A stretch of DNA of 64,000 nt. It comes from Brachyhypopomus gauderio. Its lineage: Eukaryota > Chordata > Actinopteri > Gymnotiformes > Hypopomidae. Location: positions 22,210,137-22,274,136 of the forward strand of contig NC_135212.1 in the NCBI RefSeq assembly GCF_052324685.1, written 5' to 3'. The notes beneath the pieces were generated by a model. It was not told the DNA's origin, did not search any database, and was given only the letters and a program-made list of their open reading frames with translations. The stretch's first letter is position 1. Each line of letters starts with the position of its first letter. The position numbers and the translations under genes were made by a program. This document shows positions 1 to 11,600 of the stretch, one piece after another.

Positions 1-2338
1 AACTACTATTATTAGTGTCATATCAATCATACAGTATTTAACCACAAGACACAAGACATACAAACATTAGAGACCTTATGTGAACATATAAGTTTAACAA
101 AGGCAGCCTCTGAATTATCATGTTGCCCAGATTTTTGTGATGTAAGTGTGATCTCATTCTGAAATATTCATTTGCAGTGAAGCAGCACTTATCACGATGT
201 AACAAGAGGACAGCAAGACTTGACAAGTCAAAATTTGTCCCATGACATACTTGTCCTTGCTTTCGTGTGTTCCCATAACATTTAGGCAATGGAGTATTTT
301 TTAAGATGGATGATATCTCTGTTGTTTTGCACATGATAGTATATCTGCATAATGCAAGAATGTGCTTTCACTTTTACCTTAAAAAGCACTTGATTCCCTC
401 AACAGGCATATGTCTGTGTATGCTTTGGCTAGGAAAAGTCTAGTATAAGTGGTAAACACAATTCTGCAACACACTGGCAGACATCAATTCACTGACAGAG
501 CTGAATAATATTACTAACATGAAGTGGGTGAAATCAAAGCCTCCATACCAGGCAAGGGTGAAGAGGAGCAGGAGAGCTCACACAGGCGCAGTACAAGTGT
601 AATCCTAATATGGGAGCTTGCATCTTCTTGGCTTCTTGGTTTTCATACACCAAAAGCAACATAAGTCACAGAAAAAAAATGAAGTCCAAGCTTTGAACTT
701 ATTAATTGCGGTGACTTAGACTAGATGGCCCTTACCTGTTGGAACAGTGAGGGGTTTCCAGCTTTCTGCAGCAAATTTCTCTCTCCTATTACAGGCGTAG
801 TGCAGAAAAAAGTGTAGGCCTACATATGAAAAAACAATGGACCTTCAGATATTTATATATACTGCTGCAATAATATCTTGTGATATATATATATATATAT
901 ATCCATATATGCTGTAGTTTAATGATTAAAAAAACAAAATCAGAGGGGATTCTGGGTAACCAGAAGGGGTGAGGTTGGGGTGATTTGAGGACAGATGCAG
1001 GGATCAAACAGTGTTTCTTGTATCTTTGTGAATAATACCTGCAGCAGTTACACACACTGTATAGTGTTTATGGATAACACAGCACACAATGGCATGAACA
1101 CGTTTGTCATTATGTAATAAAATGCTATGAAACAATGTTTCCATTTATGCTAATTTGTCTGTACAGGCAGGGCACACATTGCATGGGGTCCTCGAACACA
1201 TCGTACATTATTAAAAACACAAGAGGCCTACAGGACACCTTGCTCTTCGAAAGTTTTGTGCTACGTAACCATGGGGAGTGGAGGGGTGGGGGGAATAATT
1301 TCATTGCCACTCTGTTGCCTAGCAATATCGACATCCCAGACCACGTCCTCTTAGCCTTGCCTTGATATACTCCTTTACCCTTCAGAGTGGAACAGGAGCT
1401 TTCAATATTCTCAATGTGATTTTATCTTTGTTGGTTTGCAAACTACAAACACTTGTACACAACACACACACACCTGAGACTGACTTTTTAAAATCTCCAC
1501 TATTTCGTGTGTTTTTGTTTGTTTTTGTTTTTTTAATTTTTAGTATTACTGTGCTTTTTTGCTTCATAAAGATGACGAATGGCTAAGAGTGACAGAACTG
1601 GTGTGGTGCATGGTGATTGGCCTATTGATCTTTTGTGCTGCACAACCTGTTTTATTTCTAGAGAAACAGAGCTCCTTTCAAATATGTCTGATTGTAAACA
1701 CTGCCATCTAGCGGTGGACGACAACTCAGCAGGACAGAATTACGTCGAGTGACCAAATTGAGAAGACGGCCGTGGTGTCAAACTTTTTTCAGCATGTTAT
1801 CATCAGTATTTCGATATTACTTACTTCCCTGTCCTCTAATTAAATTTTTTCGTTATAGCTTACACATGATCACATAATTATGCAACAAGTACAGACACGG
1901 TAGTGGAAGTCGCGGCACAAAAGTAGAGTTTGTGTGTTTATAATCTTCATGAACCCTTCACTGATGAGGATTCTGTAGTGACATCTTTTAGAGACCGGAG
2001 AGACGTCTTGAGACGCATCTAGAAGTCATGTCCGTTATTGCTATAATGATGGTAGTGGTAAGCGTTTGTGTATTTTGGCAAAACCACAAGAAGTTCACTT
2101 TGGGATAATATGAAATAGTTATCCAGCGAATGGGAGGTTTCCTAAGTGACCTTTGACGCAATGTGGGTAAAATGTGCCCTTTTGAAATCATGTCTGTCTG
2201 ATGAGACAGACATTAAGGTGATTTCAAAACTCCAATACCAAAGCAACACGAATGCTTAAGCTAGAGGAAGCACTCATAATACGTTTTCAGTTGCAAGACT
2301 TTTGCTAGATAATTCAGTGGTTAATTTGGCTCTACAGA
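1..2338. other. Non-coding region upstream of perilipin
   Basis: No exon with family support was recognised. It holds a short (AT)n run at 882-902 and a CTCF-like motif at 1701-1717. It may contain the non-coding first exon of the perilipin gene, because the start-codon exon appears to begin at a splice acceptor. Confidence 0.4.
1701..1717 (-). promoter_or_regulatory. CTCF-like motif
   Basis: On the minus strand the sequence reads CCACCGCTAGATGGCAG. Its core CCGCTAGATGGCAG fits the vertebrate CTCF consensus (CC-R-S-Y-AG-R-K-GGC-R-S). Sequence match only; occupancy is unknown. Confidence 0.3.
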
Positions 2339-2383
2339 ATGGCACTGGAAAAAAGAAACCCCAATCTGCTGGAAAATAGCCAG
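2339..2383 (+). CDS. plin: Perilipin coding exon 1 (start codon)
   Basis: Encodes MALEKRNPNLLENSQ and ends at CAG|gtaagg, phase 0. The sequence just before the ATG reads tttggctctacag, an acceptor-like end, so the 5' UTR is probably spliced from an upstream exon not identified here. The join to the next exon gives ENSQ-SVFVRLWNLP, matching the family N-terminus (EN-VLQRVLQLP in human PLIN1), which is why this ATG is chosen. Confidence 0.8.
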
Positions 2384-2603
2384 GTAAGGCACTTACTTGC
2401 TTTGTATTTTGACAAAAAAATAAATAGTACGTACCATTATGAATATAAATTGCTTTTGCCATCGTGCATGGATGATATTTTAAGAGAAAATATGTGTCAA
2501 AGCCTTATGATGAAACTACAATGGCAATGTAATTTTAAGAATTGGTTTACCATTTGGAATAAACCAGCTACCAGTTGAACCTGTTGAACTTGTAGCTATT
2601 ATG

Positions 2604-2671
<68 letters not shown>

Positions 2672-5600
2672 CTCACCCCACCTTCACCCACATCTCCACC
2701 CTCCACCTCCACCCACATCTCCACCCTCACCCCACACCTTCCCCCCACTCCCACATCCTTCACAGAGTGTGTTTGTAAGACTCTGGAATCTCCCAAGCGT
2801 CATCATCACAGTGGAGGTGGTTGGGAGAACGTACACCAGTGCGAAGTCATCGAACATGCTCCTGTCGTCGGTGTGTGAAGTGTGTGAACGAGGGCTGAGT
2901 AGTGCTGGCTGCGTGGCCGCCTGCAGCGTGTGGCCTGTCCTGCTCGTCTTGCAGCCTCAGCGTAAGTCCCTTATTAAACACTTGGGCTCCTACAAGACTT
3001 TACTGCACTAATGTTAGTCCTCATTGAGTTAGGCAGCACTGCCCCCCATCTTACAGCCTACTCAGTGCAGACAACGAAAAACGTGAAACTTAAATACCTA
3101 AATATCACTATTTAATAGTGTGTGGAATTTACAGAAATATATGGATATAAATGCAATTGAAAACAATGCTAGTGTTATATAACTACATACAGATGAGTTG
3201 AGATGCCAATATTAGCCAGTGTTGTTTACTGTATACTGAAGTGAAGCATAAGGTGTTTATGGAAGCATATTTGGTCTCTTAGGCTGATCTAGGCATGAGT
3301 CAGAGCTCAGAGGAGGAGCTGATTAAAACAGCCGTGGTCAGATTATGACTAGCAGAAAAATGTCCCCCAAGTATTTTGTGCTTCTTCAGCAATGTGAAAT
3401 TGTTCAGCCTATCTCCGAATTGCTCATATCCTAAGTGGTTTGATAAGGGATTATCTTAGTCTCATCTTAGTTTGGATTTTTTAAATTTTACATTTTCTGA
3501 TTTTACACATGGCATCATTTGGCAGTGGCAGAAGTGGTGCCCAAGACCAGGTGCCACGGGTCTCTGTGAGGAAAACAGTCACAGCTGTGCCATCTGGCTC
3601 AAGTCCCAACAGAGATTTACTATTTCACATTAGTACTGCTCCACTGAGGAGACAACACTGTCTAGACACAATGTGACTCATGATTTCATCTTGACCTCTG
3701 TACCAGTGGCGAGCTGTCCTTTGAGGACGTGGACGTCTTCCCAGTGCTAACCACATGCCTACTTCTGAGTGTGAACTGGCCCTTATTATGGTTTGCATTA
3801 AAATCATGTGGTTCAGAAATGATGCCAGGATTTCTAATTAGAATATGATAAAGGATGTCTGGGGCTTGGTGGGGGTGAGAGCAGGTTGCTCCTACGTTCT
3901 GATATTTCCTGGCAAATCCGCTCCTAGAAAGGTGGACCAAACCATGTCTGACACAAATAGAAGTTGAATGCTCTTAACTGCCAATTGCCAGGAGTCATCT
4001 GAGATCTCGTAGCCTTAGCCCGTGGTTCATGCCTCCCTAATGTAGCTGAATGACAGGGAAGCGATCCTCTTTTGAATAGCTTTTGAGGGCCACCTTGAGT
4101 GTTTCAGTGGGGAGGTTAAATAAAAGAGGAGTTAGCAGCCAGCCTTGTCCAGTACCTCTGTGTTCGTGATAAAGAAATGATCTTATTGGTACAAAACAAG
4201 GCCTTAGAAAACCCGTATTGAGGAGAAGTGGATATAATCCATCTGATCAAATGCTCAGTGTGCATCCACAGTGAGCAAAACCTCTGCTGTAGGTGCAGTT
4301 TCAAGAGAATAGAGTACATTGATCAGCCTGCCTAAACATGCTGCCCCATAATAATACCAATGTGGTCTGGATGCATCACTGTATGCTAACCAGCTACAGT
4401 CTATTAGTTAGAATCTGGCTTACAATCTTATAGTCACAGGCTGATATGACTCGTACTTCAGAGGGTCTTTTCCTTTTTTCATGAAGAATCGTTGAAGTTA
4501 AGATGAACTCTCATCAACCATGTAACATCCTATGTTAATGTCCAACTAGGGGCAAGTTACGTCTGCATGTAGGAGTCTACACCACTGCTCTCCAGGCAAT
4601 AATGTCTGCTCTCTCACAAATGGCCTCCTGTCTCCTATTGAATTAATACATTTTCATGAGGTAAATTAATAAGGCTATCACATTTATTAGCTTGGTATTG
4701 ACTGGGCTGACCCAGTCAGTGAGGACAGTGGGCTATGACTCCATGATTGCATGTGAATGGATTTATTTTTAAACTAAGCATACGCAATATAAATAATAGA
4801 TTTCTTCAGTAAGGGAGAGGTGGAAAATGTAAGTTATAAAAAATGCTTTTTGTCCAGTAACTATTTAAAAAAGAATGTTCACAGTGCTTACTTTGCTTTT
4901 GTAAAATTCTAATTATCAAATGTTATATTTAAAAATATTGATCTATGCTTAGTTATAGCTGCTAACCTTCTGGCCTGCAAAGGACTGGACCTCATCGAAA
5001 AGAAAATGTTGACTTTGGAGTTCCCTCCTGCAAAGGTAATGTGAGGGGCAAGGTTAACCTGAAAAAATGCTCCTGTCCAACTGTCTCTTATGAACCCTAT
5101 AATAATTTTACTAGTGTTTGCTAGTGTTGCTAAAGCAGTTCCTTCCTGCAACCTCTCTCTCCCCCAGCAGGCTGCAGAGATGGCCGCACTGATGTCTTCT
5201 GTTATACAGAACCCTGCTGTGCAGTACATCCTCTATAGCAAGCTTTCTTGCCTGGCAGAGGAAGGCACAGACACCGTCTTGACTTTCACTGAGAACCTGG
5301 TCAATTACATACTCCCTGCATCCTCTGATGAGATAGGTAATCGTCTCATTCTGTCTGTAGGTTATGAAGTGAAAGCTGAAAATAATTGTGCTTTTTAAAA
5401 TTGGCCACTAGATGGAACTATTGTGTTAATCTCTTAGTATGTATGGTCACAAATACTTTCCAAAATCTAGAAACCGCTGGTTATTTGTTTTTAAAGTTGG
5501 CAGTTCTGATTGTTTGAGTTATTTTTGCCATAGAAATAGAACTGTTTTCATAATATTATATAGTCAAACGTAAGAACGTAAACAGACCTTTGGACTGATA

Positions 5601-8600
5601 TATTGTTCAACTGAGGTGACGGGTGGGGGGGGGGGGGGGGTGTAGTAACTTTACTGGTAAAGGTAATTAAGTCACTTTATTTGGATCTAAAGTATTGAAT
5701 CAGTCATCTTCAGTTAGTTCCTTAAAACAAACATTTTAGATGATACGTGATGGCTGCACAAGAACGAGGTCCTGAGTTGTGTGGCTGAGTTGAATCCACT
5801 GTACTGGAACCATTGATGGGCAGCAAGGGAGTGAAGCAGGCCAGGTTCTTAGCTCTCCAGCTGCCATGACAACACTGCTTCCACACAGGCGTGTGTGCGT
5901 TATGGGATTGTTGCATTATGGGATGTAGTACAATGTTAAATGGATCCATTTGATGTTGAACTTCAGGCAGTGAAATGACTACCACCCATGTGCAAAAAGT
6001 CTGTTGAAAGCAATTAGGATCATACATTTATATGTCTACGATGTTTCCTGTCATATGTTTATACGTTGTGATACATTTACAATCATGCCTTGATATGTGC
6101 AGAATTTGTGTTTCATATGTCCTTTTTCTCACACTTTGAACTGTATCACTGAGTTTTTGTGATTTTGCTCGTTCTTTTTTTCTTAGTTTTGACATTTTGC
6201 ATACAGCAGGTCAGGCCCTGTCAGAGGAGCCATCACCCCAGAACAGCCGCCTGCACTTAGGTGGACGTTTTCCTATTCGTGACTTTTTCCAGAAGCTTTT
6301 GTTTGCCTCCAGTCTTAGATAACTCCCACCTCACGTGGCCCTGTGTCGGTGACTCGCTTCCTCTGCCTGGGCTGTTATTCTGTGCTTCCCTTTGGCATTT
6401 TTAGAAGCGCAGCCAGCAAAGAGAATCTGGTTAGCTGGTGTTTTTGTCCTGCCATTTCAATCTAATTGGAGTCTTGTAATGCTCTGTTGAGAGCACGAGA
6501 CACTGAATGTGGTCAAGTTAGTCCTAGCTGACGTCCTTCCAGGAGTTCAGCCTTATGGTCACTGATGACTGTTATTGCGCTTGGGCACATGGACCTGCTG
6601 TTTGCACACTGTGGGAGTCAGGCAAGGATTATTGTCTTCCTGTGCATCCACTCGCGCCCACCAGTACAATCAGATCAGCAGCAGTGACGACCTCACAAGC
6701 TCTTTCTGGCGTGCTGTCTAACCTTGCTATTCTTGTCAAATCCAGGAAGTGGTAGGTCACGTAATCTGATGGAGCGGGGTCAGTGGATGCTGAAGCACAT
6801 AGAGCGAAGAAGTCGCCAACTTTCTGCAGAGTCAATCACTACAGACATCCAAACTTCATGTGGCCTTCAGATTAGCTCAAGAACAGTGCGCAGAGAGCTT
6901 CATGGAATGGGCTCCCATGGTCTAGCAACTGCATCCAACTCATACATCACCAAGTGCAATGCAAGACTCGTCCCTAATGACTCTCAGCTCGACTCGGACT
7001 CGTCCAAACTAACTCGTGAACAATAGGAGTCAGTTCATTATCAAGGTGCTGTGTGAGAAGGTCATGTCTTCATATCTTTCTGTTACCATTCCAGGATCCC
7101 TATGTTGGGCATTAAATCATGTTCAATGCTTAGAGTCATGCTGTCATGCTATCTTAGAAATTTCTGCAGTTGGGATGAAGAGCAGATAAATAATGCATTT
7201 CTGAGCTGTACCCACCAGAGCAATGTTATTGCTGACCATCATATTTAGCAAAACAGGATAGTTACACAGGGTCTGACATATAGATTAAAAGATGTGTTTA
7301 TGGCTTTGAGTAATAATTATTTTTGGACGGAAAATATTGCCATGGTACAAAAATTGTTAACATTGAAGCCTGTTACAAAGTGCAGATTTTAAAATGACAA
7401 CCAGAAATTTTATTTGTGTGATACATATGTGACTGAACTCTTGATGGTTAATATTGCTTTGTCCTGGGCTATGTCCCTAGTATGTCCTATGTAACCTCAT
7501 ATTATTATGGCATGGGTATTTATAAATCCACTGCAGGGGGAAAAGCCTGAAGATTTTCCTACTCCTCACTGGTTTTTCACATTCATCTGTCATCAAAGAG
7601 ACAGGCTAATGAAGACGGGTGAGCTTTGGGTGGTTATGAAAGAACCTGAGGAATCAGAAGGAAACCCTCCCTTCCTCTCATCCTCCCAGGATTTAGAAAA
7701 GCATTAGATTTTAAATAACTCATTTGATGTGGGATTCCTTACCTTGAAGACACTTTGTAGTTGGAATCAAGAGAATTCCAGCTCACTTAGTTCTGGGGGT
7801 GTTGAACAGTTAAGCTGGTGGCACTTATTAACACTTAACAGCCACATCCTCCTGGTTTTCTATCTGGCATTGCTGATATGTATTCACCTAGGTAATGGGT
7901 GATTGGTTGGGTTTCACCTAGGTAATGGGTGATTGGTTGGGTTTCACCTAGGTAATGGGTGATTGGTTGGGTGCACTGGTGTGCTTGTGTTTTTGCTGTA
8001 GGTGTATATGATTAAGGTCATATGGCAGAGTATTAAATCAGAGACTTGCAAAACAAAAAGTCATACATTTTTCATAAATTTATATTGTCCCCCATTTTAA
8101 TAAGGCTAAAATTCGGTTTTACTGAGTCACATCTTGGTCACATGACACCTAACTGTTTCTCTAGGCAGACTGTTGAGAGAATGTTGGCTGAATTATTACA
8201 AACTGACACCATAGAGAATTTTCAGGTTCTTGCATGAAATGCCTCTTCAAAGAGTTGATTGGTCTTGCAGAGGAAGAGGAGGTGTGTCAGGTGCAGGAGG
8301 CCAGTGTCGTTGTTGCCGTCCCCAAACCCGGGTTGGTGAGACTGGGAGTGCTGGCAGCCACTATCTGCAGACGTGCGTATGGGCAGACGGCCATTCAGCT
8401 CCAGCGAACCAAGAGTCGAGGACACCAGTTGGTCAAAAGCATCCCCAGCATGTCCTCCCTGGTAATCTCCAGTTAGACGCTTGGGTCTTGGTTTAGACGT
8501 GAAGAGAAGGTCGGGATTTAGCTTTAAGATAACTAACATATACTCGCCCTGTGAACACGAGAAAGTAGTTAAGCTTTTAAGTGTCAATAATGGTATAGTA

Positions 8601-11600
8601 GGCAAGTGACATGAATCATTTGAATGCTACATGGAATTCTACAAGATTATTTAAAACTGAAAATATGATTACATTTTTACAAAGTTTTGTGTTATCAGTT
8701 ACAACGACACTGAGAAATGGATTCTGTAGGATAAATACATCGCTGTAATCAGAAAGGGAGCAGGGGAAATGGAAGTCACCTACAAGCAATATCCAAACAT
8801 TACCCAAATATTTACTTTTTTAAATTTTATTTTATTTTTTATATTTACTTTATTATTAATTGTTCATGATCAAAAGAATACTTACTTCAAAAGATGCTTT
8901 ACTCATTCTAGAGTCTAGATCAGTTTAACCAGTCACATTTTATCAAATAGTTTTTTTGTGGATTGATTTGTTGATAACTTAAACAAATCTGGTACTAGTA
9001 GCACTAAGCAGCTTTAAAAGCAGCTCTAGACTCCTTATATTTAGTCTGACCCAGGAATTCATGACAGAGGGAAAACTGGAATTTCTAACCAGCTGACTAA
9101 CAAAAATGTGGTTAGTTGCTTCAAACACAGTGAGCATAGGACAACTGTCAACATATCAGCTGAGAATATTTGTACTGTTTCTTGGTTTATATAATTTTTT
9201 TTAAATCCTCAGATTTGGAAGTGTGCTATAAGAATTTGAACATGGGTACAATGTTCTGTGTTCTAAGATGGATCTTGCAAAGAACAGCACAGCAGAGCTC
9301 CTGGAGGCTTTGACAATGGCTAGACAGAGGGTCCTGGACAGCCTGTCTTCTGCACTGGTGAGTTGGTCATCATCTTCCCTGATTCACTTTCATGTGAACT
9401 GACATGTCTGGAGATCCAGATGATCATGTAGAGGTCTAACGTCCAACCCTCTCTACACAAACATGTACACACATGCATGCGCACACACACACTTTTGCAA
9501 ACATGGAAAAAACTAGATGGGATTTTGCATGTAATCCAGCAGTGCTGGAGGCAGAAATGTGAAGGTAAGCAGGTCCGGTCATTGGCTATCCTTGGTAAAT
9601 TACATAGAGATATGCCCAAAATACTACAAGGAGGATATATTTTGATTTCTTGCTATTGGTAATAAAATGCTTCTGTCTGGCTGAAGAGAAAAATGTGGAT
9701 ATAAAACCAAGCTACTTTGGAAATCTAAAAATATTTCATATATAAATGTCTGTTTACATTTATGAACGCTCTGATGCTCCCGTATAACATATTGGTGCTT
9801 TGAAACAATATTTAGTGAAATGTATTGTGGCAGTATTGTGTGATTGATGCTCGGTTTCTTTACCGTTTCGCTGAATGTCCCATGTTGTCTCTAAAGTGGC
9901 AGGCAAAGTGCCTAAGCTTTTAACAGTAGGTTTTTTACAGTAGGTCTTGGCTCACATGGGGACATTTTGTGTTTTTATATACTTCTGAATTAATTTGGAA
10001 AAGATTTACAGTAGAACCAATTTGTTATATTTTCTATTGTTTACTTAATCAAATTGACATCAGTAATCTTTTTTCCATTTTGTCAGTTATGTTTTTGAAA
10101 TGAAATGAAATTTCCACATAACTTTGATCTAAGGATACATCTCTGTAGTGTGCACTGTAGTGTGTACTGTAGTATGTAGTAGCTGCCTGCCACTCTTTTG
10201 CCTTTCAGCTCAATTTTTATTTTGCCCCTAACCGTCAGAACAGAGGAAATAGAACAAAATGTGCTGAGAGGCACCCTGCAGACTTGGGATAATACCTCCA
10301 GCAGCCAGGCTGTGGAGGCCTTCCGAGGGGGCAGCAGTGCGGGTTAGCTGCCACTCAGACTTTGCTTCAGACTGCTTATGTAAGGTCTGAGCTGAGTCCT
10401 GTGTTGAGCCAGGTCATGGCCGGGCCCAAGGGGTCCACAGTAACGCTCATCACCAGCCCACTCTTTGCTAACCTGCCACAGCACTGACCCACACTGGAAA
10501 GGTCTGCCCAGCTCGGTGGCTGAGACCACAAGACTTCCTTGAGTGGTAATATAGCTTGACTTGATAGAATAGCACGAGGTGGTTTGTGTCCATGTTGATA
10601 TTTCAGAAGGTGATGTAAGTAAACCTGGTGTACCTCAGCCAATGTGGGGAGCTGCCTGTGTTACTGGAGAGGGAGATGGGGACGTCTTAGTGTTTTTTTA
10701 TATTACACAGGCATATGCACAGACAGCTTTTTATGGGCACATGTAAGGGCCATGGTGGTCTGAGCTAGTCTAAATCGGACATTGCATGTGACATTTGTTT
10801 GGAGAAATGTCATGATGGAAAAGGAGTTGAATAAAGCAAGGATGTGGTGTTCTGTCGGTTTGTTTGTCTGTGTGTCAGTTTAACATTGTGATTGCTCACA
10901 GATGATACCTGGATTAACAAATGCAGTTTACCGAGCAGTGCAGTAGCTTTTATCAGCAAAGTAAACAGAGAACGCCATGGACTAGGTGGAGCAGATGTTT
11001 CCTCAAGGAGAAGCACTCTGGAGGGAACTTCTGGCCTCTGCTGGGGAATTCAGGGGTGCCATAGGTATACTAGATGGGTGGAATGTTTGAACTCTTAATG
11101 TAATTCTTCTCATCATTTATTATGAGCAAAACTCTTCTCTCCCAGGCCTGAATGCTTTACAGTCTACACATTCCTGAGCTCCTGTAGAGGATCAAATAGT
11201 AATCTGGTCCCCCTACCATCCTAAATTATGTGTTAACCTCTCTACTGTATCAAAACTTGTCCTGTAAATTTCTCTAGGAAGTCTATGCTTAAAAATCCTT
11301 GTGATTCTTTAAAAACGTTTTACCAGTCTTATGAAAAAGCATGTTCTATAGCGTTTCACAGCCATACACCCAAAGGTCCAAGGTTGCAATTCTCTATTTA
11401 ACTACTTAATAGGAACTTATTAATCTTGGTTGTGAGAAACAAAATTGTTCTAACATTCTTTTTTCCTGGAACTACTGTCTGTGACAGCGCACAGATTCTA
11501 CAGGACCTCTTGATTACCAACATAAATGTAAGTTTTAACAATTTCCCCATACGGCTTTGAAAAAAATCTGAAATAGAATTTCATTCAACTGCTATGCTTT

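Noticed and set aside
10239..10335. Candidate perilipin exon TEEIEQNVLRG...
   Set aside because: Good acceptor and open frame, but it needs a preceding exon ending in phase 2 that I could not find, and the donor is weak.
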